NCBI GenBank assembly: GCA_963771845.1
Contig: CAVYVC010000041.1
Span: 1 to 64,000 of the forward strand
Reading direction: 5' to 3'
From: VAZQ01 sp963771845
GTDB lineage: Bacteria > Pseudomonadota > Alphaproteobacteria > Rhizobiales > Xanthobacteraceae
DNA length: 64,000 nucleotides
Shown in pieces: positions 51,860-60,976 of the stretch; position 1 is the stretch's first letter, and every line of letters starts with the position of its first letter. Position numbers and translations under genes: made by a program. A model generated the notes under the pieces. That model saw only the letters and a program-made list of their open reading frames with translations. It did no database searches and was not told the DNA's origin.

Positions 51860-52774
51860 CTATTCGGCAGCCTCGGCAAGCAGCCGAGGCGCCAGGACGC
51901 TCGTTTTTAGAAAATCGGAAATCGCGTCCAGCTCCTCCGCCCGAAGCGGGCTGTAGGGCGGATATGGCGCACCCGCCGGAACCCCGATGAGATTCATCGC
52001 TGCCTTCATGACCGGCGCAAGCCCGCGGTGCATCCATTTGGAGGGGAAGAGAGCAAATTGCAGCTGCAACTGTGCGGCGCCTGCGTAGTCGCCATCCGCA
52101 AAAGCATCGATGATGTGGCGTGCGATCTCGGCAGCAGGCGGTGGCATGGTCGCGCCCGAACCGCCAAGCAGAAGGGTGATGAGCAGCATCTGCATGGTCG
52201 TAAAGTATCGCGCAAGTCCCGTACGATCGATTTCGACAATCAGGCGAGAGACGCGCGCAAGGTCACGGGAGCTTTCCTTAATGAATTGAACCTGTGGCAG
52301 CTTCGCCAATGCAATCGTGTCCGAAATGGAGACGTCGGCACCCGGTCCGGGATTAAGATAGAGCGTGATAGGAAGCCCCGTCTCGCGCGCGACTGCCTCG
52401 AAAAAGGCAATGAGATCCTCTCTTGTCGGGGAACCGGCAAAAGGCCGCAGGGGCGCGAGCAGCTGAATTGCCGCGGCACCAAGATCTTCAGCCAAGTGCG
52501 CGAGCTCGACCGCTACCTTCACCGCCGGATGGGACACACCGACCATCACCGGGACCCTGCCGGCCACGAGCTCGACCGTAGCCCGGATCAGGGCTTTGCG
52601 CTCTTCGAGGCCGAGATATGCGTATTCCTGCGTTTCCACCCCGGCTGCGACAACCATGGTGGGGCGGCAAGCATCGACGATGTAGTCGATTTGGTGCCGC
52701 AGCTTTGCCTCGTCCACCTTCAACTCAGAAGTAAAGGGTGTCAGCGGCGCGACGATGAGGCCCGGATTTTGCAT
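51860..52774 (-). CDS. DHDPS/N-acetylneuraminate-lyase family aldolase
   Basis: The 304-residue protein is a class I aldolase of the DapA superfamily. The Schiff-base Lys is Lys166 (FIKESSR) and the Tyr is Tyr139 (ITLYLNPG). It differs from DapA in the substrate loop (AAGVETQEY in place of GTTGE) and has a longer C-terminal helix region. True dapA is at 37219, so this one probably acts on another 2-keto acid, for example in sugar-acid breakdown. It lies beside bpt on the same strand. Confidence 0.82.
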   Translation of the reverse strand: MQNPGLIVAPLTPFTSELKVDEAKLRHQIDYIVDACRPTMVVAAGVETQEYAYLGLEERKALIRATVELVAGRVPVMVGVSHPAVKVAVELAHLAEDLGAAAIQLLAPLRPFAGSPTREDLIAFFEAVARETGLPITLYLNPGPGADVSISDTIALAKLPQVQFIKESSRDLARVSRLIVEIDRTGLARYFTTMQMLLITLLLGGSGATMPPPAAEIARHIIDAFADGDYAGAAQLQLQFALFPSKWMHRGLAPVMKAAMNLIGVPAGAPYPPYSPLRAEELDAISDFLKTSVLAPRLLAEAAE

Positions 52775-52783
52775 TTCTCGCCT

Positions 52784-53533
52784 TCAACATTCGACGAGTT
52801 TCCAGCCGTCAGGTGTGAGCCGTTGCTGCGGCAGGAAACGTCCCTTGTAGCCCATCTTGCGCGAGCCCTGCACCCAATAGCCGAGATACACGTAGGAAAG
52901 GCGCATCTGGCGAGCTCGCGCAATGTGATCCAGAATCATATACGTGCCGAGCGAGCGCGCGGCTTCATCCGAATGGAAGAAGGAGTAGACCATCGAGAGT
53001 CCATCGCTGAGCACGTCCGTCAGTGCGACCGCGAGCAATGGGCCTGCGCCACGTCCGTTGCTGCTGCCCTCTGGCTCGCTGCGCCGATATTCGATCATGC
53101 GCGTCTCGACGTGGCTGTCTTCGACCATCATGGCGTAATCCAGCACAGTCATGTCCGCCATCCCGCCATCGCGGTGTCGGGAATCAAGGTAAGAGCGAAA
53201 TACCGCGTACTGCTCCGAAGTAGGCACCGCGGTTCGCATTTCGCCGTTCAAATCGCCGTTGCGCTCGAGGATGCGCCGCATGCTGCGAGTGGGACGAAAA
53301 TCCGCCGCGACCACCCGCACTGAAACGCATGCACGACAGGTTTCGCACGCCGGCCGATAGGCAATGGATTGGCTGCGTCGAAATCCGCCGTGGGTGAGAA
53401 GGTCGTTCAATTCCCCGGCCCGCTCGCCGACAAGGTGGGTGAACACCTTGCGTTCTTCTTGGCCTGGAAGGTAGGGGCAGGGCGAAGGAGCGGTGAGATA
53501 GAACTGGGGGGTGTTGCGCGAGTGCTGGGTCAC
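52784..53533 (-). CDS. bpt: Aspartate/glutamate leucyltransferase (Bpt)
   Basis: The 249-residue protein shows CPYLPGQEERKVF, HGGFRRSQSIAYRPACETCRACVSVRV and SYVYLGYWVQGSRKMGYKGRF. This is the bacterial Bpt/Ate1-like group that transfers leucine from tRNA to N-terminal Asp or Glu of proteins, marking them for ClpAP (N-degron pathway). The four Cys near residues 64-69 and the N-terminus fit the family. It is followed nine bases later by the lyase gene. Confidence 0.92.
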   Translation of the reverse strand: MTQHSRNTPQFYLTAPSPCPYLPGQEERKVFTHLVGERAGELNDLLTHGGFRRSQSIAYRPACETCRACVSVRVVAADFRPTRSMRRILERNGDLNGEMRTAVPTSEQYAVFRSYLDSRHRDGGMADMTVLDYAMMVEDSHVETRMIEYRRSEPEGSSNGRGAGPLLAVALTDVLSDGLSMVYSFFHSDEAARSLGTYMILDHIARARQMRLSYVYLGYWVQGSRKMGYKGRFLPQQRLTPDGWKLVEC

Positions 53534-53617
53534 GGCGGTCTCAACCCGGGCAGATGGGGCTGCCGGCGAATCCTAAAATCGCCCGCTCAGCCCGTTTCGT
53601 CAAATCCATTCCCGACA

Positions 53618-54157
53618 TCAACGGTTCCAGGGCGGCTGGTGCAGCGCCTGTGCACGTTTGTTGTTGTTTATCACGATGGTGCCGACCACAATGTCGTGCA
53701 GAAGCCGTCTTCTATGATTGAAAAACGCGATCAGCAGGATGAACGGGGTCAGGAACGAGACCGTGAGCCAAAAGACGATTGCGTGCACTGCACCCAGGAC
53801 GAAATAGGCCGGCGCCCCGTACCAGGTGCGCATTTCGATATCCATGATACGCATGCCAATGGTTGCCGAAGCCGGGCTACCGAAGGTAAAGCCATAATAA
53901 ACGATCCCCCAGACCACAGCCGCGGGCGATAACAGCCCGAACAGGGCCCAGCCCAATCCCAGCGTCAGGAGGCCAAATATGAAAATGAAGATCGCTGCGA
54001 ACAGGACCGGGACTGTGATGATGGTGACGTCAATGAGGAATGCGATGCAACGCCGTGCAAGCACGCCCTCGAACAACTCCGGATTGACGATAGGGTCGTA
54101 GGCGTGCGGTTTGAGCTCGATTGAAACGCCGATTTTTCTGGGGCCGCTGTCGGTCAT
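53618..54157 (-). CDS. RDD-family membrane protein
   Basis: The start ATG 54157 has AAGGA nine bases before it. The 179-residue protein has the RDD signature ARRCIAFLIDVTIITVPVLF, then hydrophobic segments (IFIFIFGLLTLGLGWALFGL; AVVWGIVYYGFTFG) and ATIGMRIMDIE, then two C-terminal helices and FNHRRRLLHDIVVGTIVI. Three to four membrane helices. The function is not known; RDD proteins may be transporters or envelope factors. Confidence 0.82.
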   Translation of the reverse strand: MTDSGPRKIGVSIELKPHAYDPIVNPELFEGVLARRCIAFLIDVTIITVPVLFAAIFIFIFGLLTLGLGWALFGLLSPAAVVWGIVYYGFTFGSPASATIGMRIMDIEMRTWYGAPAYFVLGAVHAIVFWLTVSFLTPFILLIAFFNHRRRLLHDIVVGTIVINNNKRAQALHQPPWNR

Positions 54158-54354
54158 GGCGGATATCCTTGTTCTGGCGTATCGAGCGTAAATCGTGCTC
54201 TGCGAGGACGTATGCGTATTGTGATTGCGTACCCGCCCGCCGTCCCGCAGGGGATTTGCCCCGGGATTATTGCTCGCCGCGCATGTCACGATTATGGGTT
54301 GGGTAGCATCCCGCCCGAGAATATTCCATACCAGGCAGATGATGCGATCATGCC

Positions 54355-55578
54355 ATGAGCGTCACAATCGGCGATATCGAAAGGGCGCGACGAACCATCG
54401 CCGGGCAGGTGCTGCGCACCCCCATGCTGCCGGCCCCACGGCTTTCGGCACTCACCGGCGCTGAAGTATTCGTCAAATACGAGAATCTGCAGGTCACCAA
54501 CTCGTTCAAGGAACGCGGAGCGTTCAACAAGCTCGCTTCCTTGAGCGAGGCGCAGCGCTCGCATGGGGTGATTGCCATGTCCGCCGGCAACCATGCGCAG
54601 GCGGTTGCCTACCATGCGGCGCGTCTGGGGATTCCTGCCACCATTGTGATGCCGGTGACGACACCGTTCGTGAAGGTTGAGGCGACGCAGGCCCACGATG
54701 CCGAGGTCGTTCTCGACGGGGAGACGATCGTCGAGGCGCAAATTCGGGCCGAGGCATTGGCTCGCGAGCGCGAGCTCACTCCGGTCCATCCTTACGACGA
54801 CCCCGAGGTGATCGCAGGCCAGGGCACGATCGCGCTCGAGATGCTCGAAGATGCGCCCGGCCTCGAGCTGCTGGCCATTCCGGTCGGCGGCGGAGGACTT
54901 ATAGCAGGAAATGCAGTCGCGGCGCGCGCCGTGAAATCTTCAATCGAGATCATCGGAGCGGAAGCCGCGCTCTACCCCTCGTTCTGGAATGCGCTGGGCG
55001 GGGAGGATCGCCCATGCGGCGGACCAACGCTGGCGGAGGGGATTGCGGTGAAGAACGTCGGGGCGGCCGCTCTGCCGATTGTGCGCGACTTGGTATCGGA
55101 GATTGTGCTCGTTGACGAAGCGCATCTTGAACGCGCCGTCAACGCTTACCTGACATTGCAAAAGACCATGGCAGAAGGTGCAGGCGCCGCGGGATTGGCG
55201 GCAATGCTGGTCAAGCCCGACATGTTCCGCGGACGTAAGGTCGGACTGATTCTCTCCGGCGGCAATATCGACCCGCGCATTCTTGCCTCCATCATGGTGC
55301 GGGAGCTCGAACGCGAGGATCGCATTGTCTCGTTTCGGCTGACCATTCCTGATCGTCCCGGTGTACTTGGGCAGATCGCGACCCGCCTTGGTGAGCTCGG
55401 TGCCAATATTCTGGCCGTCGACCATCGCCGCCTTTTTCTTGATATCCCGGCCAAAGGCGCCAAGCTCGATGTGACCATGGAGACGCGCGACCAGGCGCAT
55501 GGAGAGGAGATCTTTGAAGCCCTGGAGGCTGAAGGTTTCCAACCCGTATGGATCGACACGGCGACCGCAATAGGGTAG
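54355..55578 (+). CDS. ilvA: Threonine ammonia-lyase
   Basis: The 407-residue PLP enzyme has NSFKERGAFNKL with Schiff-base Lys52, SAGNHAQAVAYHA, VGGGGLIAG (phosphate loop) and a C-terminal ACT domain (LTIPDRPGVLGQIATRLGELGANI). This is the biodegradative/anabolic short form that turns threonine into 2-oxobutanoate. The ACT domain suggests control by valine/isoleucine or AMP. Located beside valine catabolic genes only by distance. Confidence 0.9.
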   Translation: MSVTIGDIERARRTIAGQVLRTPMLPAPRLSALTGAEVFVKYENLQVTNSFKERGAFNKLASLSEAQRSHGVIAMSAGNHAQAVAYHAARLGIPATIVMPVTTPFVKVEATQAHDAEVVLDGETIVEAQIRAEALARERELTPVHPYDDPEVIAGQGTIALEMLEDAPGLELLAIPVGGGGLIAGNAVAARAVKSSIEIIGAEAALYPSFWNALGGEDRPCGGPTLAEGIAVKNVGAAALPIVRDLVSEIVLVDEAHLERAVNAYLTLQKTMAEGAGAAGLAAMLVKPDMFRGRKVGLILSGGNIDPRILASIMVRELEREDRIVSFRLTIPDRPGVLGQIATRLGELGANILAVDHRRLFLDIPAKGAKLDVTMETRDQAHGEEIFEALEAEGFQPVWIDTATAIG

Positions 55579-55615
55579 CGCCGCTCGCGCATGATTTGGT
55601 GGAGGGGCCAGCGCC

Positions 55616-58078
55616 TTGCGCGAGAAGGAATTACGCATCGCCCTTGTCTGCTTCGGCGGGATCTCGCTTGCCATCTACATGCACGGCATCAGCAAGGAGC
55701 TGCTCAAGCTCGTGCGGGCCTCCAGCACGTTGCACGCAGTCAAGGATCGCTCGCGGCGGCTGGAAACCTCTTACCCAGAGGCGGATGAGGCGGAATACGA
55801 CACCGAGGAAGTCTATTTCGATCTGCTTCGGGACATCGGCCGCGGCCTCGAATTACGCGTAATCGTTGATGTCATTGCAGGAGCCTCGGCGGGGGGCATT
55901 AACGGCGCAATGCTTGCGCGGGCATTGAGCCACGACCTGCGCATGGGTTCGTTGCGCGACCTGTGGATTGAAAATGCCGACGTCAACGCCTTGCTCGCTT
56001 CCGAAGCGCGCGCGGGGACCTGGAGCAAGTGGTTCCTACAGCCCTTGATCTGGGCCGCGGCCGCCACCGGCTGGATTGCACCCATTCGGGACATGGAGGT
56101 TCGGCGAAAGCTGTCGTTGTTCGTGCGCTCGCGCTGGTTCAAGCCGCCGCTGGGTGGACGGGTCATGGCCGGCCTGATGTATGACGCGGTCACCTCCATG
56201 CGGCCGGCGCATGATCCACCAGCGTTTCTTCTTCCATCCGGCCAATCGCTCGATCTGCTGGTAACGGTGACCGACTATTACGGTCATCAACAGCTCGTGC
56301 AAATTCACGATCCGCCGCTCATTCACGAGCTGGAGCACCGGCAAATTCTACACTTTTGCTACCGGCGGCATGCGAACGGCGAGATTGAAAGCGACCTCGA
56401 CCTCGACAACGCAGCGGGACTTGCTTTTGCCGCACGCGCAACCTCGTCCTTCCCTGGCGCCTTTCCGCCGGCTTGCATCGTTGAGATGGATGAAGTCGTG
56501 GCGCAAAGGAAAGCCGTCTGGCCCCGCCGCGCCGAATTCATAAAGAACTGCTTTGCGGAGCACATTCGTGCAGGCATCGATCCGGCAACGGTGCCGTTCA
56601 TTGACGGGTCCGTGCTTAATAACAGGCCATTCCAGGAAGCGATTGCAGCCATTCATGGTCGCCCAGCATATCGTGAAGTTGATCGGCGGCTCATCTACAT
56701 CGATCCACATCCACCTGCCGCGGTTTTCAAAGCCACGCAGAGAATGCCAGGCTTCTTTGCCACTTTGCGAGGGGCATTGTCCGACATCCCGAGCTCACAG
56801 CCGGTCGCCGAGGACCTCGAACGTGTGCTGGATTTCAATGAGCAGGTACGAGGGCTGCGCGCGATCATTGACAGCGCACGGCCTCATATCAGCGAGCTGG
56901 TCGCACGGGTCCTGAGCACGACGTTCGATCGCCGCTTTTCCAGCGAGGATCTAGGCACCTGGCGCGAGCGGATCAATTCGCGTGTGGCGGTGGATTCAGG
57001 CTTTGCCTATCAGTCCTATGTCCGTCTCAAGCTTGCTTCGGTGCGCGCCTTCGGGGCCGAACTGATCGTCAAACTGCGCGGCATGCCCGCGCAATCGCCG
57101 TTAGCGCGCTTCGTGGCCGGCATCATCGATGCTTGGGCGCTGCGCAAAGGCATCGTCTACCGCGGCGCCGAGCGCGCGGTACTTGAATTCAATTCCCGAG
57201 ATTCTGCCCCATCCTGGGTGAGTTATCTTCTGGTTTTCGATCTGAAATACCGCGTGCGCCGGCTGCGTTTCATGATCGAAGGTCAAAACCGCCTCTATCA
57301 GCTGATCGGGCAGGAGGGGTTTGCGGGTTTCGATCCTTTGGTCGTCGATCGCCTCAAGCGTGAGTTCTACGATCGGCTCGACAAGCTCAGGCAGCGGGAG
57401 AGGGTGGAGTTTTATGGCACTGACGTCCGTGCGCTGGTTGCTGACATCTTCCCTGCCGAGCCTTCACCAGAGCAGGCAAAGGAGATCGCGCTCCAGGCCA
57501 ACGCCTTCGTAGATCGGCATGTGGAGAAGCTCGATATCCTGATTGCCCGGCTCGGACGAGAAATCGCGCTCGACTCCCATACCCGCGACCTTGATGATCT
57601 GCTTGCGTCGCTAAACCGGGCGCAATGGCACGGTGACGCACACCGCGAAGTTCTAGTCAACTATCTCGGTTTTCCGTTCTGGGACGTTCTGACCTTTCCG
57701 ATCACGAGCGCGCAAGAAATTGGTGAGCTTCGAGAGATCCTTATCGACCGCATCAGCCCGCAGGACGCCCATACCTTGAAAGGATTCGATCGCGTCGAAG
57801 CTCTCAAAGGCATTGGGTTTGGCCATTTTGCCGCGTTTCTCTCGCGCAGTTACCGGGAGAACGATTATCTTCTCGGCCGTCTGCACGCGCTCGATCGCCT
57901 GATCGATATCGTGGCAGACACCGCGGGAGCGGAAATCAAGAAGCTCAAGATCGACCTTCTTGCCGTCAAGAAACACGGATTTCGTCGAATCCTCGACAGT
58001 GAGGAAAAACATCTCACCCAGAGCAAGGCGCTGATCACGGCGTTACGCCGGTGTGTCGACAATATCAGCCAACCTTGA
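55616..58078 (+). CDS. Patatin-like protein (serine lipase/phospholipase-type)
   Basis: The start is TTG 55616 with a GGAGGGG site. The 820-residue product has CFGGISLAIYMHG (oxyanion Gly), the nucleophile Ser91 in GASAGG and the dyad Asp330 in IDGSVLNN, the patatin catalytic dyad. The large C-terminal half (about residues 400-820) is helical with coiled-coil traits and is special to the bacterial long patatin-like family. It would cleave acyl chains of membrane lipids. Its stop overlaps the end of a convergent DUF427 gene by 14 bases. Confidence 0.85.
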   Translation: MREKELRIALVCFGGISLAIYMHGISKELLKLVRASSTLHAVKDRSRRLETSYPEADEAEYDTEEVYFDLLRDIGRGLELRVIVDVIAGASAGGINGAMLARALSHDLRMGSLRDLWIENADVNALLASEARAGTWSKWFLQPLIWAAAATGWIAPIRDMEVRRKLSLFVRSRWFKPPLGGRVMAGLMYDAVTSMRPAHDPPAFLLPSGQSLDLLVTVTDYYGHQQLVQIHDPPLIHELEHRQILHFCYRRHANGEIESDLDLDNAAGLAFAARATSSFPGAFPPACIVEMDEVVAQRKAVWPRRAEFIKNCFAEHIRAGIDPATVPFIDGSVLNNRPFQEAIAAIHGRPAYREVDRRLIYIDPHPPAAVFKATQRMPGFFATLRGALSDIPSSQPVAEDLERVLDFNEQVRGLRAIIDSARPHISELVARVLSTTFDRRFSSEDLGTWRERINSRVAVDSGFAYQSYVRLKLASVRAFGAELIVKLRGMPAQSPLARFVAGIIDAWALRKGIVYRGAERAVLEFNSRDSAPSWVSYLLVFDLKYRVRRLRFMIEGQNRLYQLIGQEGFAGFDPLVVDRLKREFYDRLDKLRQRERVEFYGTDVRALVADIFPAEPSPEQAKEIALQANAFVDRHVEKLDILIARLGREIALDSHTRDLDDLLASLNRAQWHGDAHREVLVNYLGFPFWDVLTFPITSAQEIGELREILIDRISPQDAHTLKGFDRVEALKGIGFGHFAAFLSRSYRENDYLLGRLHALDRLIDIVADTAGAEIKKLKIDLLAVKKHGFRRILDSEEKHLTQSKALITALRRCVDNISQP

Positions 58079-58346
58079 CGTCCTGCCAAAATCCCATTCG
58101 GTGGGCAACCTGTTTCATCGATGCGAGCGGGGCTTCGTACGACCACGCTGCCCGTTCATGGCGGGCGCCGTCGATCACAACGTCGTAGAACTGAACCCCA
58201 TGCGGACAGGTCCGATCCGAGTCGGTCTTTTCGGCTTTTTGCAGCCACTCCATTCGCACGGCCGACCTGGGGAAATAGTGGTATCCGCCGGCTTCAACGA
58301 TGTCATCGCTCTCGGCGATGACGCGATCGTCCAGGCTTGCCTTCAT
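58065..58346 (-). CDS. DUF427-family protein
   Basis: The start ATG 58346 is preceded by GGAGG seven bases before. The 93-residue protein reads VIAESDDIVEAGGYHYFPRSAV and AAWSYEAPLASMKQVAHRMGFW, the DUF427 pattern of a small beta-barrel-like fold with no known function. It is convergent with the patatin gene. Confidence 0.82.
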   Translation of the reverse strand: MKASLDDRVIAESDDIVEAGGYHYFPRSAVRMEWLQKAEKTDSDRTCPHGVQFYDVVIDGARHERAAWSYEAPLASMKQVAHRMGFWQDVKVG

Positions 58347-58624
58347 GTTCGGTCCTCCACGAACGAATTTGTACGCAATGTAAGCAAGCAACCGGCCATA
58401 TGCCATGAGCGGCCGGCAGAGAGCGCGAACGTTTGGGCAGGCGCAGTGCTCGACCAGGACCGCAACGGACCCCGTCAAATGTGAGGTCAATGGAGCGTTA
58501 ACTTCACGCAGCTGCGCCTGAGGGGCGCTCGAATCTTGCCAACTGTGGCAGTGCGGTCACAGCCATGAGGCAATTTCGAGTTTAATGATGCCAGGGTCTT
58601 TGACTGGTGACTGGAGCGTGCTCC

Positions 58625-59803
58625 ATGAGCTTCGGCCTTCTCTCGCCATCGCATCGTGCCCTCGTTGGCGCTCTCCTAGCCTCCTTCATCGCCGCCACGA
58701 TCAGTTGTGATCACGCGCAGGCGCGCGCTCGACATCACAACAAGCAGCACGCCAGCCATCGCGCGATTCACGGCCCGGATTATCATCCGCCGTACGCCGC
58801 CATTGTGGTGGATGCCAATTCGGGCGAGGTCCTGCACGAGGCGAGCCCAGACGAGCCGCGCCATCCGGCCTCGCTCACCAAGATCATGACGCTTTATATG
58901 CTGTTCGAGCAGATTGACGCCGGGAAGCTCAAGCTCGACACGCCGCTGCACGTCTCGGCCGAGGCCGCGATGCAGCCACCCACCAAATTGGGCCTGAAAT
59001 CCAATCAGACCCTGACGGTGGAAGACGCGATAAAGGGGATGGTGACCAGGTCCGCAAACGACGCCGCTCGGGTCGTCGGCGAAGCGATCGGCGGCACTGA
59101 ACAGGAATTCGCAACGCTTATGACCGAAAAGGCCAAGGCACTCGGCATGACCAACACGACCTACGTCAATGCTTCCGGGTTGCCCGCGGACGAGCAGATC
59201 ACCACGGCGCGCGATCAGGCGATTTTAGGCCGGGCAATTCAGGATCGCTTTCCCGAGCTTTACCGTTACTTTTCAACGCTGAACTTTCGCTATCATGGCG
59301 CGGACATACACAATCACAACAGCCTGCTCGGACACGTGAGGGGAGTCGACGGAATCAAGACCGGCTATACCGAAGCCTCCGGTTACAACCTGGTCACCTC
59401 AGTTCGCCGCGAGGGCCGGCACATCGTTGCAGTGGTGCTGGGCGGCCGGTCGAATGCGGCGCGCGATACCCGCATGCGCGAGCTGATCGAGGAGCACATT
59501 GGACGCGCCGCGACTGGGCGTACTACGCCGGCAACCACGGAAGTTGCGCGCGAGGAAGGCGCGCCTATTGCAATTGCGCGGGTCCCGGTCCCGGCGCCGC
59601 GGCCGCAAGCAACGCCTGGCGAGGCCGCTGAAAGCGCGCTGGCGAGCGCGAAAACCGAACTGATCGAAGATACCAAGCCCGTTGCAAAATCACGCGCCCG
59701 ATCGGGGAGGTCGAGGCACGCGGCGAAGCAGAATTCCGATGCTGCCCAGCGTGCCCGCGCCGGCACGACCTTCAACGGGTTAAATTTCTTCTCGCTGCGA
59801 TAG
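58625..59803 (+). CDS. dacA: D-alanyl-D-alanine carboxypeptidase (peptidase S11)
   Basis: The ATG at 58625 is preferred over a GTG 18 bases upstream. The protein has a signal peptide (ALVGALLASFIAATISCDHAQA) and the three penicillin-binding motifs: S83-x-x-K86 (PASLTKIM), S143-A-N145 (TRSAND) and K245-T-G (GIKTGYTE). It trims the last D-Ala of the cell-wall peptide. The C-terminal 110 residues are Ala/Pro/Arg-rich and lack the usual PBP5 membrane anchor, so it may be free or loosely bound. Confidence 0.9.
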   Translation: MSFGLLSPSHRALVGALLASFIAATISCDHAQARARHHNKQHASHRAIHGPDYHPPYAAIVVDANSGEVLHEASPDEPRHPASLTKIMTLYMLFEQIDAGKLKLDTPLHVSAEAAMQPPTKLGLKSNQTLTVEDAIKGMVTRSANDAARVVGEAIGGTEQEFATLMTEKAKALGMTNTTYVNASGLPADEQITTARDQAILGRAIQDRFPELYRYFSTLNFRYHGADIHNHNSLLGHVRGVDGIKTGYTEASGYNLVTSVRREGRHIVAVVLGGRSNAARDTRMRELIEEHIGRAATGRTTPATTEVAREEGAPIAIARVPVPAPRPQATPGEAAESALASAKTELIEDTKPVAKSRARSGRSRHAAKQNSDAAQRARAGTTFNGLNFFSLR

Positions 59804-59808
59804 CAAAC

Positions 59809-60861
59809 TCAGCGCTGTCTGATCATCTTGGCAGCGCGCGGGGCGAAATAGCTCAGAACGCCGCAGGCGCCCGCGCGCTTAAATGCGATCAGGCTTTCCA
59901 TCATGGCCTTGTCGCCATCGAGCCAGCCATGTCCGGCGGCCGCCATGATCATCGAATATTCGCCTGATACCTGGTAAGCGAAGGTTGGCATCTCAAACGC
60001 CTCGCGCACCCTTCGTATAATGTCGAGATAGGGCATGCCGGGCTTGATCATGACCATATCGGCGCCTTCCAGGATGTCGAGCTCGACTTCGCGCAGCGCC
60101 TCGTCCGTATTGCAAGGATCCATCTGATAGGTGCGTTTATCGCCGGTCAGCGTGGCCGAGGAACCGACCGCATCCCGGAAAGGACCGTAGAACGCGGACG
60201 CATATTTCGCGGCATAGGCCATAATTGATACGTCGACAAAACCGCTCTGATCGAGCGCGGCGCGGATCGCACCCACCCGCCCGTCCATCATGTCGGAGGG
60301 CGCGATGATGTCGCAGCCGGCCTGTGCTTCGACCAGCGCCTGCTTGACCAGGACTGCAACCGTCTCGTCGTTGATGATCATGCCATCGCGCAGCAGGCCG
60401 TCGTGGCCGTGGCTGGTATAGGGGTCGAGCGCCACGTCGCACAGGATCCCGATCTCCGGCACTTCCTTCTTGATGGCCCGTATAGCCCGGCACACCAGGT
60501 TGTCCGGATTAAGCGCTTCGTTGCCCTCCTCATCACGCAGCGCCGGATCCGTATAGGGAAACAGCGCGACGCATGGGATGGTGAGTTTCGCTCCACGCTC
60601 CGCATCACGCACGGCCTCGTCGATCGAAAGGCGCTCGACCCCCGGCATTGAGGGAACCGGCAGGCGCTTGTTTGATCCATCCACCAAGAACAGCGGCCAG
60701 ATCAAATTGCCGGTATCGAAGGTGTTCTCCCGGACAAGACGGCGCGTCCACTCGGTCTTGCGGTTACGCCGCGGACGGCTGGCAAGCTCCAGGCGCGTGG
60801 TGGGCTTTCTCTCGACCGGAGCAATCCGCGCTTCAATCGGTCGGCCATATTTGATTGCCAT
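59809..60861 (-). CDS. hemB: Delta-aminolevulinic acid dehydratase (magnesium type)
   Basis: The start ATG 60861 has GGAG upstream. The 350-residue enzyme joins two aminolevulinate molecules to porphobilinogen in heme synthesis. It shows SIMAYAAKYASAFYGPFRDA and MVMIKPGMPYLD with the two Schiff-base Lys. The metal loop is DVALDPYTSHGHDG (from residue 142), with Asp and Ala in place of the Cys residues of zinc enzymes. This is the Mg-requiring type known from Bradyrhizobium japonicum and Pseudomonas. The start lies about 115 bases from the start of the divergent acyl-CoA dehydrogenase gene. Confidence 0.95.
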   Translation of the reverse strand: MAIKYGRPIEARIAPVERKPTTRLELASRPRRNRKTEWTRRLVRENTFDTGNLIWPLFLVDGSNKRLPVPSMPGVERLSIDEAVRDAERGAKLTIPCVALFPYTDPALRDEEGNEALNPDNLVCRAIRAIKKEVPEIGILCDVALDPYTSHGHDGLLRDGMIINDETVAVLVKQALVEAQAGCDIIAPSDMMDGRVGAIRAALDQSGFVDVSIMAYAAKYASAFYGPFRDAVGSSATLTGDKRTYQMDPCNTDEALREVELDILEGADMVMIKPGMPYLDIIRRVREAFEMPTFAYQVSGEYSMIMAAAGHGWLDGDKAMMESLIAFKRAGACGVLSYFAPRAAKMIRQR

Positions 60862-60976
60862 GGGACTTCTCCATGATCGCCAGCGGCGGCGCTGCACCCG
60901 GGCAATACCGGATCGAGGCGCTATATTCCCGGACAAGTCGCATATATTCGAACTACGGTGTCAAGTCAGGGACACG

